Of a DNA stretch of 34,354 bases, positions 15,118 to 24,408 are shown in pieces. This DNA is from an uncultured Azospirillum sp. (GTDB taxonomy: Bacteria; Pseudomonadota; Alphaproteobacteria; Azospirillales; Azospirillaceae): NCBI RefSeq assembly GCF_946480385.1, contig NZ_CAMLJP010000070.1:1-34354 (forward strand), written 5' to 3'. Each line of letters starts with the position of its first letter. Position 1 is the first letter of the stretch. The notes under the pieces are model-generated. The model worked only from the letters and a program-made list of their open reading frames with translations, was not told the DNA's origin and did not search any database. The translations under genes were made by a program, and so were the position numbers.

Positions 15118-15132
15118 GCAACCGCCGTGCCA
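15118..15132 (-). promoter_or_regulatory. Sigma-54 promoter of the psp operon
   Basis: Read on the minus strand the site is TGGCACGGCGGTTGC. The -24 (TGGCACG) and -12 (TTGC) elements, with 4 bp between, match the RpoN consensus TGGCACG-N4-TTGC. The site precedes the 54-aa gene by about 30 nt and lies back-to-back with pspF, a sigma-54 activator. The pair is self-consistent. Confidence 0.92.
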
Positions 15133-15156
15133 ACCCCGGCGGATCGGCGCCAAACC

Positions 15157-15180
15157 CTTGGAAAGCCTGGACTTGCCAAG
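15157..15180. promoter_or_regulatory. Possible PspF upstream activating site
   Basis: A dyad CTTGG-n14-CCAAG lies about 25-50 bp upstream of the -24 element, in the psp/pspF intergenic space where an activator should bind. The distance is shorter than in E. coli, and there is no close sequence match to known PspF sites. Confidence 0.3.
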
Positions 15181-15203
15181 CTTACGCCGGTGAACGCCTC
15201 CAG

Positions 15204-15232
15204 TTGCCGCTTCGCCGATATGGCGATACTAT
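15204..15232 (+). promoter_or_regulatory. Sigma-70-type pspF promoter
   Basis: TTGCCG (15204-15209) and TACTAT (15227-15232) are separated by exactly 17 bp. Transcription would start near 15239, only about 12 nt before the pspF ATG. This implies a short leader and low constitutive expression, as usual for pspF. Confidence 0.55.
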
Positions 15233-15250
15233 AGCGGTTTCCGCGAATTG

Positions 15251-16285
15251 ATGACGAAACACGCGATGGTGGCTGCTCCCCCCTCCCTGCTCGGCGAATC
15301 GCCGGCCTTCCTGGCGGCTCTGGCGCATGTGTCGCGGGTGGCGCCGCTGGAGCGGCCAGTGCTGGTGATCGGCGAGCGCGGGACCGGCAAGGAGTTGATC
15401 GCCGCCCGCCTGCACTACCTGTCGCAGCGGTGGGACCGCCCCTTCGTCAAGGTGAACTGCGCGGCGCTGCCTGAGTCGCTGCTCGATTCGGAGCTGTTCG
15501 GGCATGAGGCCGGGGCCTTCACCGGCGCCACCCGCCGGCAGATCGGCCGGATCGAGCAGGCCGACGGCGGCACCCTGTTCCTGGACGAGATCGCCACCGC
15601 CTCCCCCGCCGTTCAGGAAAAGCTGTTGCGCGCCGTCGAGTATGGCGAGATCGAGCGGGTCGGCGGCCGCACCGCCACCGTCGATGTCCGGGTGGTCGGC
15701 GCCACCAACGCCGACCTGCCGGCCCTGGCCGCCGCCGGGCGGTTCCGCGCCGACCTGCTGGACCGGCTGGCCTTCGATGTGGTGACCCTGCCGCCGCTGC
15801 GCGCCCGCCCCGACGACATCCCGCCGCTGGCCGAGCATTTCGCGCTGGGCATGGTGCGCGAGCTGCAGCGCCCGCTGTTCCCCGGCTTTACCGCCGCCGC
15901 GCTCGACCGGCTGCGTGGCCATGGCTGGCCCGGCAATGTGCGCGAGCTGCGCAACGCGGTGGAGCGCTCCGTCGCCGCCGCCGATCCCGACGAGCCGCTG
16001 GACCACATCATCCTCGACCCCTTCGAGTCGCCCTGGCGACCTGCTGCCGCGCCGACCGCCCGCGTCGAGGCCGCCCCCGTCGCGGAGAAGGCCACAACCC
16101 CCGAGTTCGACGGCGGCATCCTCGATCAGGTCCGCGCCTTCGAGGCTGCCATGCTGCGCGAGGCGCTGGAGCGCAACCGCTTCAACCAGCGCCAGACCGC
16201 CGAGGCGCTGGGGCTGGGCTATCACCAGCTGCGCGGCATGCTGAAGAAGCACGGGCTGATCCCGCCCGCCCATCTGCGACCTTAG
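15251..16285 (+). CDS. pspF: Sigma-54-dependent activator PspF
   Basis: AAA+ activator that remodels sigma-54 RNA polymerase at the psp promoter and is held inactive by PspA. The 344-residue protein has no receiver or GAF domain. It opens directly into the AAA+ core, as PspF does. Walker A GERGTGKE is at about residues 41-48, the sigma-54-contacting GAFTGA loop at 88-93, and Walker B GGTLFLDE at 106-113. The arginine-finger region [20 protein letters not shown] and [13 protein letters not shown] follow. A Fis-type helix-turn-helix ([21 protein letters not shown]) lies at the C terminus. The ATG at 15251 is used; a TTG codon precedes it in frame at 15248. It is divergent from its target operon. 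Confidence 0.95.
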   Translation: MTKHAMVAAPPSLLGESPAFLAALAHVSRVAPLERPVLVIGERGTGKELIAARLHYLSQRWDRPFVKVNCAALPESLLDSELFGHEAGAFTGATRRQIGRIEQADGGTLFLDEIATASPAVQEKLLRAVEYGEIERVGGRTATVDVRVVGATNADLPALAAAGRFRADLLDRLAFDVVTLPPLRARPDDIPPLAEHFALGMVRELQRPLFPGFTAAALDRLRGHGWPGNVRELRNAVERSVAAADPDEPLDHIILDPFESPWRPAAAPTARVEAAPVAEKATTPEFDGGILDQVRAFEAAMLREALERNRFNQRQTAEALGLGYHQLRGMLKKHGLIPPAHLRP

Positions 16286-16314
16286 GCCGTCCCCGGATTG
16301 TGCGGTTAGCGTGC

Positions 16315-16333
16315 TATACCGGTTGCCCAACCG
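16315..16333. promoter_or_regulatory. Possible aceB promoter -10 and adjacent palindromic operator
   Basis: TATACC (16315-16320) runs into the perfect palindrome CGGTTG-CC-CAACCG (16320-16333), 44 bp before the aceB ATG. No well-spaced -35 is visible. A palindrome at the start-site position suggests a repressor site. The protein is unknown. Confidence 0.35.
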
Positions 16334-16376
16334 TCGAGAGAGCGGTTCGTCACGATATGGGATGGGGAGCAGCGCA

Positions 16377-17981
<1,605 letters not shown>

Positions 17982-17998
17982 CTTCTGGACGTAACCAA

Positions 17999-18015
17999 GG
18001 GGGCGTAACGCCCCC
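17999..18015. terminator. GC-rich hairpin between aceB and the convergent methyltransferase gene
   Basis: GGGGGCG (17999-18005) pairs with CGCCCCC (18009-18015) across a 3-nt loop, directly abutting the methyltransferase stop codon. It lacks a clear T-run on either side, so it is a weak or Rho-assisted terminator at best. Confidence 0.4.
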
Positions 18016-18779
18016 TAATCCACCCGCCCCAACCGAACCGTCAGCGGCCAGCGAATCCGCCGCTCCGTCTCCGCATCGCCCCACAGCGGCGCGATCTCCT
18101 CGGCGAAGTCCTCCAGCGGGTTGCGCCCCAGCGTCTTGGTCGCCGCCTTCACCCCCGACCAGGTGTTCATGTAGCCGAGCAGCCGCGGCAGCGTCCAATC
18201 CGCCTCCATCGCCAGCGGCGGCACCGGCAGCTCGGGAAACGGGAAGTCCATGCCGCGATAGCCCTCGATCACCTTCCAGCGGTCGGCCGGCCAATAGGGT
18301 CCCAGCGTGCCGTTGTGGAACCGCTCCACCACCGGATCAAGCACGGGATCGTCGAGCCATTGCCGGCCGTAGCAGACCAGCGCCACCGCCGCCCCCGGCT
18401 TCACCACCCGCCGCACCTCGGCATAGAAGCGCCCCAGGTCGAACCAGTGCGCCGCCTGCGCCGCGACGATCAGGTCGCAGCAGCCGTCGGGCAACCCGCT
18501 CTCCTCCGCCGGGGCAACGGCATAGCGAACCCGCGGATGCGCGTCCGCCTGGGCGATCTGCTCCGCGCTGGCGTCGGTGGCGTGGACCGCCGCGAAGTGG
18601 TCGGCCAGCGAAACGGAGAACTGCCCGTTGCCGCAACCGACGTCCCAGGCCAGTTCGCGGGCCGGCGCCGCATCGGCCAGGGCGGCGGCCAGACCGGGCG
18701 GATAAGTGGGACGAAAGGCGCGGTAATCGCCGGCATGGCCGGAAAAATGGTCCTTGAAGAAGGTGGGGAAGGAGGGCAT
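18015..18779 (-). CDS. Class I SAM-dependent methyltransferase
   Basis: A 254-residue protein of the UbiE/Tam1-like class (methyltransferase type 11). Motif I DVGCGNGQFS is at about residues 46-55, the acidic ribose-binding position ATDASAEQI at 67-75, and the post-motif CDLIVAAQAAHWFD at about 101-114. The N terminus FKDHFSGHAGDYRAFRPTYP matches the F-x-x-x-x-x-x-Y-x-x-x-R-P-x-Y-P start of a widespread small-molecule or trans-aconitate-methyltransferase-like group. The substrate is unknown. GAAGGAGGGC upstream is too close to decide the start, but the N-terminal match supports the ATG at 18779. The gene is isolated, convergent with aceB and divergent from accA. Confidence 0.88.
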   Translation of the reverse strand: MPSFPTFFKDHFSGHAGDYRAFRPTYPPGLAAALADAAPARELAWDVGCGNGQFSVSLADHFAAVHATDASAEQIAQADAHPRVRYAVAPAEESGLPDGCCDLIVAAQAAHWFDLGRFYAEVRRVVKPGAAVALVCYGRQWLDDPVLDPVVERFHNGTLGPYWPADRWKVIEGYRGMDFPFPELPVPPLAMEADWTLPRLLGYMNTWSGVKAATKTLGRNPLEDFAEEIAPLWGDAETERRIRWPLTVRLGRVD

Positions 18780-18818
18780 GCAGCGATCCGCCTCGCTCGG
18801 TCAGGGCAACGATTAGGC

Positions 18819-18846
18819 TTGGAATTTCCCGGCGGTTAAGGATAAA
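18819..18846 (+). promoter_or_regulatory. Candidate accA promoter
   Basis: TTGGAA (18819-18824) and GATAAA (18841-18846) are separated by 16 bp. Transcription would start near 18853 and give a leader of about 118 nt. The leader begins with a 6-bp hairpin, GGGTTC (18853-18858) with GAACCC (18865-18870). Confidence 0.4.
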
Positions 18847-18916
18847 CCCTGTGGGTTCGTCGCGGAACCCTTCCCAGGCTGTCCCGCATCTTTCCGCTGT
18901 GGCGCAGGCGCGCCGG

Positions 18917-18942
18917 GCGTGCTACCAAGCGCGCGCTTTTTT
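18917..18942 (+). terminator. Terminator-like hairpin with T6 in the accA leader
   Basis: GCGTGCT (18917-18923) pairs with AGCGCGC (18928-18934), with one G-U pair and loop ACCA. GC and six T residues (18937-18942) follow. It ends 29 nt before the accA ATG, between the candidate promoter and the gene, so it could act as an attenuator. It could also stop read-through from upstream. Confidence 0.5.
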
Positions 18943-18971
18943 GTGCGCCTCGCCAACCACCCGTGTCCGGC

Positions 18972-19928
18972 ATGCAGACCTTCCTGGAATTCGAAAAGCC
19001 GATCGCCGAGCTTGAAGGCAAGATCGAGGAGTTGCGGCACCTGACCAACGCCGGCGACATCAACATCGCCGACGAGGTCGCCAAGCTGCAGGCCAAGGTC
19101 GACAAGCTCCTGCGGCAGACCTACGCCAAGCTCACGCCCGCGCAGAAGGTTCAGGTGGCCCGCCACCCCAATCGGCCGCACTGCCTGGATTATGTGCACG
19201 GCCTGATCGAGGACTTCACGCCGCTGGCCGGCGACCGCCATTTCGCCGAGGACCGCGCGGTCATCGGCGGGCTCGGTCGCTTCCGCGGCCGCTCGGTGGT
19301 GGTGATCGGCCAGGAAAAGGGCAACGACACCGAATCGCGCGTCCGCCACAATTTCGGCATGGCGAAGCCGGAAGGCTACCGCAAGGCCCAGCGCCTGATG
19401 GATCTGGCCGACCGCTTCAAGCTGCCGGTGGTCTCGCTGGTCGACACCGCCGGCGCCTTCCCCGGCGTCCAGGCGGAGGAGCGCGGCCAGGCCGAGGCCA
19501 TCGCCAAGAGCATCGAACGCTGCCTGCGGCTGAACGTGCCGATGGTCGCCTCGGTGATCGGCGAGGGCGGCTCGGGCGGTGCCATCGCCATCGCCACCGC
19601 CGACCGCGTGCTGATGCTGGAACACGCCATCTATTCGGTGATTTCGCCGGAAGGCTGCGCGTCGATCCTGTGGCGCAGCTCCGACATGGCGGGCGAGGCG
19701 GCCATCGCGCTGCGCCTGATCAGCCAGGACCTGAAGGAACTGGGCGTCATCGACCATGTGGTGAGCGAGCCGATCGGCGGCGCCCACCGCGACCCGGCCG
19801 AGACGATCAAGAAGCTGGGCGACTGCATCGAGGAGTCGCTGGGCGAACTGGACGGCCTGGACGGCCCGACCCTGCGCGCCAAGCGCCGCGAGAAGTTCCT
19901 GGAGATGGGGCAGAAGGGGCTGGGGTGA
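18972..19928 (+). CDS. accA: Acetyl-CoA carboxylase carboxyltransferase subunit alpha
   Basis: Forms the carboxyltransferase with AccD and moves CO2 from biotin-BCCP to acetyl-CoA, the committed step of fatty-acid synthesis. The 318-residue protein starts [21 protein letters not shown], the standard AccA N terminus. It contains [45 protein letters not shown] and the oxyanion-hole segment [13 protein letters not shown]. The ATG at 18972 matches family starts better than an in-frame GTG at 18963. Neither has a clear ribosome site. The stop lies 3 nt from the convergent imuB stop, inside a 21-bp palindrome. Confidence 0.97.
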   Translation: MQTFLEFEKPIAELEGKIEELRHLTNAGDINIADEVAKLQAKVDKLLRQTYAKLTPAQKVQVARHPNRPHCLDYVHGLIEDFTPLAGDRHFAEDRAVIGGLGRFRGRSVVVIGQEKGNDTESRVRHNFGMAKPEGYRKAQRLMDLADRFKLPVVSLVDTAGAFPGVQAEERGQAEAIAKSIERCLRLNVPMVASVIGEGGSGGAIAIATADRVLMLEHAIYSVISPEGCASILWRSSDMAGEAAIALRLISQDLKELGVIDHVVSEPIGGAHRDPAETIKKLGDCIEESLGELDGLDGPTLRAKRREKFLEMGQKGLG

Positions 19929-19940
19929 GTCTCACCCCAG
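19920..19940. terminator. Perfect palindrome covering both convergent stop codons (accA/imuB)
   Basis: CTGGGGTGAG (19920-19929) and CTCACCCCAG (19931-19940) are exact reverse complements around one base. Both TGA codons lie inside the arms. There is no T-run. It may act as a bidirectional 3'-end stem. Part of the symmetry is forced by two convergent Gly-stop ends, so the function is unsure. Confidence 0.45.
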
Positions 19941-21464
19941 GAACCCGTGCAGAAACCAGCGCGGGTTCTCCCCCGGCCGGTACAGCCCGGCCCTGAACAG
20001 CCAGAAGCGGCGGCCGTCGCCATCCTCCACACGGTAGTAATCGCGCACGGCCAGCCCCAGCGATCCTTCCCCACGCCACCATTCGCATTCGATCCGCTCC
20101 GGCCCCTCGGCCCGGCTGACGCGGTGCCGCACGCCACGCCAGACGAATTGCAGCGGCGGGTCGTCGGGCAGCGGGGCGGTGGCCTCCACCGGTTCGGGCG
20201 GGGTCAGCAGGCGCAGCGGGCGCGGCTGTCCGGCCGGCCAGGGCTTCGGCGACGGCAACCTCTCCAATGGCGGATGCGGCGCCACGCAGCGTTCCGGCAG
20301 CCAGCTTTCCCGCGGCACCAGCCGCAGCACCGCCCGCTCCCCCAGCCGCAGCGTCAGCCGGTCCACCAACTCGGCCAGCCCGCCGTCAGCCTCCTCCCCA
20401 TCCAGGCCGGTCTGCACGGCCGACAGCGGTCCGGTCTCCGTCGCCGACAGCACCAGCGTTTCCAACCCCGGCCCCGGCTCGATGCGCTCCAGCAGCGGGG
20501 CGAGCAGCCGGGCCAGCGCCGCCGGGTCGCGGGTCGGGCGGCTGGTGCCGAGCGTCAGGCTCTGCGGCTCGTCATCCACCCGCTGGTCGGTGCGGTGGGC
20601 ATCCAGCCGCAGCCGGCGCGCGCCCTGCCCCGCCGCCTCCAGCCCCTTGCACAGCCGGCCCAACAGGTGGCGCAGCGCCCCGGCGATCGACTCGGGCGTG
20701 GAAATCGGTTCGGCGAAGGTCAGGCGCTCGCGATGGTCCGCCACCGGCCGGCGCGGCGAGATCGGCTCGTCCAGCCGGCCGAAGGCCTGATCGTAGCGTT
20801 GCAGCAACCTGCCCCCGAACCGTGCGGCGAGACCCGCCCGTGGCATGGCATGCAGGTCGCCGATCCGGCGCAGGCCCAATGCATGCAGCCCCTCCACCGT
20901 TTCCGCCGGCAACCGCAGTGCGGCGAGCGGCAGGCCGTCAAGCCTCTCCCCCTGCCGCTCCTCCGGACTGCCGAAGCGGACCAGCCCCCAGGCGGCGGCC
21001 GGAGTGTCGGCGATGGCGGCGCGGGCGGCGAAGCCGGCGGCACGCAGCCGGCCGGTCAGGTCGGCGGCCAGCGCTGCCTCGCCCCCTGAAAAATGATTGC
21101 CGAACAGATGGGCGCAGCCGGTGATGTCGATCACCACCCCGTCCGGCTCGTCCGCCGCGGTCCAGGGACTGTAGCGCCGCGCCCAGTCAGCGATGCGGCC
21201 GAGCAGGGCCGAATCGGCCTCCGGCGTCGCCTCCGCCACCTCCAGCGCCGGCTCCAGCGCGCGGGCGTCGCTGAGCGTGTGGCCGGGAGCGATGCCCAGC
21301 ATCGCCGCCGCCCGGTTGACCGCGACCACCATCCGCCGCTGGCGCTCCGTCCGCAGCAGGGCAAGGGGACGGGCGCGCAATTCCGGCGGCATGAGCCGTT
21401 CCCGCGCGTCGGTCGGCAGGCGGGGCAGCCACAGGGCGAGGATGCGGCGACGGCTTCTCTCCAA
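19932..21464 (-). CDS. imuB: ImuB, Y-family polymerase-like protein of SOS mutagenesis
   Basis: Catalytically inactive Y-family homologue that links ImuA and DnaE2 to the beta clamp in translesion synthesis. With a TTG start at 21464 the protein has 510 residues, normal for ImuB. It has the family opening RRILALWLPRLPTDARE, where the first catalytic Asp of Pol IV is missing. VVIDITGCAHLFGNH follows, where the polymerase acidic pair is also missing. A little-finger-like middle and the ImuB-specific C-terminal domain (PPLQFVWRGVRHRV, CEWWRGEGSLGLAVRDYYRVE) complete it. The start is uncertain: no ATG lies near, and the upstream in-frame reading merely translates the REP pair. No imuA or dnaE2 is adjacent. 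The promoter carries a LexA box. Confidence 0.92.
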   Translation of the reverse strand: MERSRRRILALWLPRLPTDARERLMPPELRARPLALLRTERQRRMVVAVNRAAAMLGIAPGHTLSDARALEPALEVAEATPEADSALLGRIADWARRYSPWTAADEPDGVVIDITGCAHLFGNHFSGGEAALAADLTGRLRAAGFAARAAIADTPAAAWGLVRFGSPEERQGERLDGLPLAALRLPAETVEGLHALGLRRIGDLHAMPRAGLAARFGGRLLQRYDQAFGRLDEPISPRRPVADHRERLTFAEPISTPESIAGALRHLLGRLCKGLEAAGQGARRLRLDAHRTDQRVDDEPQSLTLGTSRPTRDPAALARLLAPLLERIEPGPGLETLVLSATETGPLSAVQTGLDGEEADGGLAELVDRLTLRLGERAVLRLVPRESWLPERCVAPHPPLERLPSPKPWPAGQPRPLRLLTPPEPVEATAPLPDDPPLQFVWRGVRHRVSRAEGPERIECEWWRGEGSLGLAVRDYYRVEDGDGRRFWLFRAGLYRPGENPRWFLHGFLG

Positions 21465-21501
21465 CCTACCGCAAGAACCACTCTCCTGACCGTATTGAGA
21501 T

Positions 21502-21616
21502 CCCCTCTCCCCCCTGGGGAGAGGGTTAGGGTGAGGGGGTAGCGTTGCAGGCTCTTCCTGAAGGTCCCGCCACGCATCCCCCTCACCCCGACCCTCTCCC
21601 CGGGGGGGAGAGGGGG
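21502..21616. repeat. REP/BIME-like inverted pair in the imuB leader
   Basis: Two facing units: CCCCTCTCC-n-GGGGAGAGGG then GGGTGAGGGGG (21502-21539), and the mirror beginning CCCCCTCACCCC near 21578 and ending GGGGAGAGGGGG at 21616. The family is the same as at 453-604, but the units are shorter and lack the internal CCCG/GCGG segment. The pair lies between the imuB promoter and its start, so the leader RNA can fold into a large stem. Confidence 0.78.
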
Positions 21617-21642
21617 TTTGGTCCGGATGTGAGAAAGAGCGT

Positions 21643-21671
21643 GTCATACAGAACCCAACAATCCAGAACAA
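21643..21671 (-). promoter_or_regulatory. Sigma-70-type imuB promoter
   Basis: On the minus strand TTGTTC (plus 21666-21671) and TATGAC (plus 21643-21648) are separated by exactly 17 bp. The -35 lies inside the LexA box. The predicted start near 21636 gives a leader of about 170 nt that contains the REP pair. Confidence 0.65.
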
Positions 21672-21680
21672 AGAAAGAAC
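21666..21680 (-). promoter_or_regulatory. LexA box (alphaproteobacterial GTTC-N7-GTTC)
   Basis: On the minus strand the site reads GTTCTTTCTTTGTTC, an exact GTTC-N7-GTTC, the known LexA operator of alphaproteobacteria. It overlaps the -35 of the imuB promoter, so LexA should block it until the SOS response. Confidence 0.85.
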
Positions 21681-21764
21681 ATCCTAGCGCTGGCTTGGCT
21701 TTGGGGCGAGTCCCTCCTTTGGGGTCATCTTGCCGAAACGATCGGCAGTGCCGACATTCCATCA

Positions 21765-22301
21765 ATGACCCCACATCTCCCATTTCCCGCCCGCCGTCTG
21801 GCTCCGCTGGCATTCCTGCTGGCGGCCGGCGCATGCGCGCAGCCGGACCTGCGCGACGACATGCCCGGGCGTGCCCAAGCCTTTCCGCCGATCCACGAGC
21901 AGACGGTGATTCCCGGCGGCGAGCGGCGGACCTGGAGCCAGATCCAGGCGGAGCAGTCGCGCACCGGCTCGAAGCCCGCCACCCAGACCCGGCAAGCCGA
22001 AGCCCCGCAGGCACGCCGCGACTCAGGCGACACCGACCGGCCGCCGCCCAAGCGCCGCCGCGGCAGTTCGTCGCCCCCGCCCGACCCGGCAGTCCTGCCC
22101 CAGCCGCCACGGCCGATCCCGGTGCCGCCGCCGCCCTCGTCCCAGAGCGCCACCGATGCTTTCAAGCGCGACCTGATCCGGCCGGAGGTCGACCGCATGC
22201 GCACCGACGACGCCATGGGACGGCTCGACCCGCTGGGCCAGCGCGAGCTGATGAAGCGCGAGAACGACCTGCGGCAGTGGGGCGACCCGCTGGCGCGATA
22301 G
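21765..22301 (+). CDS. Proline-rich putative lipoprotein, function unknown
   Basis: No family recognised. The 178-residue protein starts MTPHLPFPARRLAPLAFLLA and has a hydrophobic run ending LAAGAC, a plausible lipobox with lipidated Cys24. A long Pro/Arg/Ser-rich region follows (about residues 70-125, with PPPKRRR and PRPIPVPPPPSS), such as could span peptidoglycan. A short helical, charged C-terminal part (FKRDLIRPEVDRMRTDD, LGQRELMKRENDLRQWGDP) looks conserved in character. It is divergent from imuB; its own promoter would share the space with the LexA box. The next plus-strand gene begins 114 bp on. Confidence 0.7.
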   Translation: MTPHLPFPARRLAPLAFLLAAGACAQPDLRDDMPGRAQAFPPIHEQTVIPGGERRTWSQIQAEQSRTGSKPATQTRQAEAPQARRDSGDTDRPPPKRRRGSSSPPPDPAVLPQPPRPIPVPPPPSSQSATDAFKRDLIRPEVDRMRTDDAMGRLDPLGQRELMKRENDLRQWGDPLAR

Positions 22302-22415
22302 TCTTCTCCCCTCTCCGACCTGAAGCCTGACCGCTTGACCCCGCCCCGCCTCAGCCGCCATACCGGCTGCCGGAGCGAAATGGGAGGAGGATGGGGGGAT
22401 GGGGGATGCAGGCGC

Positions 22416-22910
22416 ATGACGACGCTGACGGGGGCCTTCGGTACCGGGCTGACCACGCCGGTGTGGGTGCTGCAGCATCTGCTGGGCATCCTCGGCATCG
22501 GCATGTGGGCGGGGCAGACCGGCGGCACCGCGGTGTGGCAGGTGCCGGCCGCCGCCGTGACCGCCGCGCTGGCGGCGGGCTTCGCCGCCCAGATGGGGGT
22601 GCGGCTGCCCTATGCCGGGCCGGGGTTGGCCGCCTCGCTGGTGGTGGTCGGGTCGCTGGTGGCGTTGGGGGTGCGGGCGCCGGCCGTGCTGGCGGTGCTG
22701 ATCGCCGCGGTCGCCGCCGTGTTCCACGGCCATGCCCACCAGGGGCCGCCGCTCTATTGGGCCGGATTCGCCGCCGGGCTGATGCTGGTCGCCTGCGGCG
22801 GGCTGGGGCTGTCCATCGCGGTGACGCAGGCCGAGTCGGACCGGGCGGTGCGGCTGTGTGGCGGTGTGGTAGCAGTCGCCGGCGTTCTCGACCTCGTCGG
22901 CGCGATTTGA
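22416..22910 (+). CDS. HupE/UreJ-family membrane protein
   Basis: A 164-residue protein with about six hydrophobic helices. The first region TTPVWVLQHLLGILGIGMWAGQ matches the HupE/UreJ pattern G-x-x-H-P-x-x-G-x-D-H-L-L with loss of the first His and the Asp. Later FHGHAHQGPPLYWAGFAAGL keeps the family H-G-x-A-x motif. The family are nickel or cobalt transporters serving hydrogenase or urease, or are of unknown role. No urease or hydrogenase gene is in view, so the substrate is unknown. The ATG at 22416 begins the family-like N terminus. An in-frame upstream ATG (22380) is possible; GGAGGA at 22383-22388 lies too far from 22416 to decide. Confidence 0.78.
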   Translation: MTTLTGAFGTGLTTPVWVLQHLLGILGIGMWAGQTGGTAVWQVPAAAVTAALAAGFAAQMGVRLPYAGPGLAASLVVVGSLVALGVRAPAVLAVLIAAVAAVFHGHAHQGPPLYWAGFAAGLMLVACGGLGLSIAVTQAESDRAVRLCGGVVAVAGVLDLVGAI

Positions 22911-23098
22911 CCGGTTGCGCCTTGAAATGACGGGGTTGCGCGGAAATCTTTGAAGACACGCCCCTCCTTCCCGCCCCGCCCCTCCCGTCCGGGATCAACG
23001 GGCCAGACGAACGGAACGCCCCGGTGCCCCGCGCAGCCGCCACAGCCTGCCTTACCCCGCCGGCGCTCCCCTCACCGGGACTTCGGGACGGTCCCGAC

Positions 23099-24289
23099 AT
23101 GTCCGCCCCCCGGATGCCGACCCTGACCCGCCGCCGTCTGCTGGGCCGCCTGCTGGGCGGGGTGGCTTTGGCGCCGCTGCTGCCGTCCGCCGGCCTGCTG
23201 CTGGGTGACCCTGCCGCCGCGCAGGATCTGCGCTATTTCCGCATCGGCACCGGCACCACCGCCGGCACCTATTTCCCGATCGGCGGGCTGATCGCCAACG
23301 CCATCTCCAACCCGCCGGGCTCCCGCCCCTGTGACAAGGGCGGAAGCTGCGGCATCCCCGGCCTGATCGTGGTGGCGCAGGCCAGCAACGGTTCGGTCGA
23401 CAACATCGAGATGCTGCGCGCCGGCACGGTGGAGGCCGGCTTCGCCCAGGCCGACGTCGCCTATTGGGCCTACAGCGGCACCGGCAGCTTCACCGGCAAG
23501 CGCCCGTTCGCCGAACTGCGCTCGCTCGGCATGCTCTATGCGGAGGCGATCCAGGTCGTCGTCCGCTCCGATGGCTTCATCGACCGCATGCCCGACCTGA
23601 AGGGCCGCAGCATCTCGCTGGGCGAGGAAGGCTCCGGCACGCTGGTGGAGGCACGGCTGATCCTGGACGCCTACGGCCTGTCGGAAAGCTCGATCACGCC
23701 GCTCTACCTGAAGCCCGGCACGGCGGCCGACCGGCTGGCGAAGGGCGAGTTGGACGGCTTCTTCATGGTCGGCGGCTACCCGGTGGCGGCGGTCGCGGAC
23801 GTGGCGGCGCGGGTGCCGATCCGGCTGGTGCCGCTGGACGGCGAGCCTGCCGACCGGCTGCTGCGGACCCAGCGCTTCTATATCGAGGACGTGATCCCCG
23901 CCAACGCCTATCCCGGCAGCGCCCCCACCCCGACCCTGAGCCTGGGGGCGGAGTTGCTGACCCGCGCCGACCGCGATCCCGACCTGATCTATGGCGTCGT
24001 CCGGGCGCTGTGGCACGAGAACACCCGCCGCGTCCTGGCCGACGGCCACCCGCAGGGCCGCAACTTCGATCCCGCCCGCGCGGTCGCCAACGTCTCGGTT
24101 CCCCTGCATCCGGGCGCGGAGCGCTTTTACCGCGAGGCCGGCCTGCTCGGCAACGCGGCCAACGAACCGGCACGGGCGCCGTCCGGCACGGACAGCCCCC
24201 CCGCCACCGGCGAGAAGGCCGCGAACGGAAAGCCCCCTTCCGAGAAGCCCGCCACCGGGAAAGCGGCCGGGGACAAGGCGCCGCCCTGA
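23099..24289 (+). CDS. TAXI-family TRAP-type periplasmic solute-binding protein
   Basis: A 396-residue exported binding protein. The start has a twin-arginine-like signal (TRRRLLGRLLGG, then a hydrophobic run ending near AAAQD, about residue 42). Mature TAXI features follow: IGTGTTAGTYFPIGGLIANAI, the hallmark G-T-x-x-G-x-Y-x-P, then ASNGSVDNIEMLRAGTVEAGFAQADVA and LKGRSISLGEEGSGT. The C-terminal 45 residues are a low-complexity Lys/Pro/Gly tail with PPSEKPATGKAAGDK. No TRAP membrane subunits are adjacent, so it is an orphan here and its ligand is unknown. A start at 23114 is also possible. The 188-bp gap upstream shows no clear signal. Confidence 0.9.
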   Translation: MSAPRMPTLTRRRLLGRLLGGVALAPLLPSAGLLLGDPAAAQDLRYFRIGTGTTAGTYFPIGGLIANAISNPPGSRPCDKGGSCGIPGLIVVAQASNGSVDNIEMLRAGTVEAGFAQADVAYWAYSGTGSFTGKRPFAELRSLGMLYAEAIQVVVRSDGFIDRMPDLKGRSISLGEEGSGTLVEARLILDAYGLSESSITPLYLKPGTAADRLAKGELDGFFMVGGYPVAAVADVAARVPIRLVPLDGEPADRLLRTQRFYIEDVIPANAYPGSAPTPTLSLGAELLTRADRDPDLIYGVVRALWHENTRRVLADGHPQGRNFDPARAVANVSVPLHPGAERFYREAGLLGNAANEPARAPSGTDSPPATGEKAANGKPPSEKPATGKAAGDKAPP

Positions 24290-24408
24290 ACGTCTCTTTC
24301 TCCCGACAGGACCAAAGGACCGTTCCCGGACGACCCGCCGCTGGAATAGTCTGACCGGAGATCCGGTTGATCCTCATGATCGGACGCAACGGGCAGAAGG
24401 AGAGAGGC

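Noticed and set aside
19932..21671. imuB extended to start upstream of the REP pair
   Set aside because: The extension translates the repeat (Pro/Gly/Arg-rich) and would start at or before the promoter -10. The family N terminus begins only near RRILALWLPRLP.
21545..22330. A 261-codon plus-strand frame over the REP pair and the lipoprotein gene
   Set aside because: Its first part translates the REP unit, and the rest is the out-of-frame reading of the lipoprotein gene.
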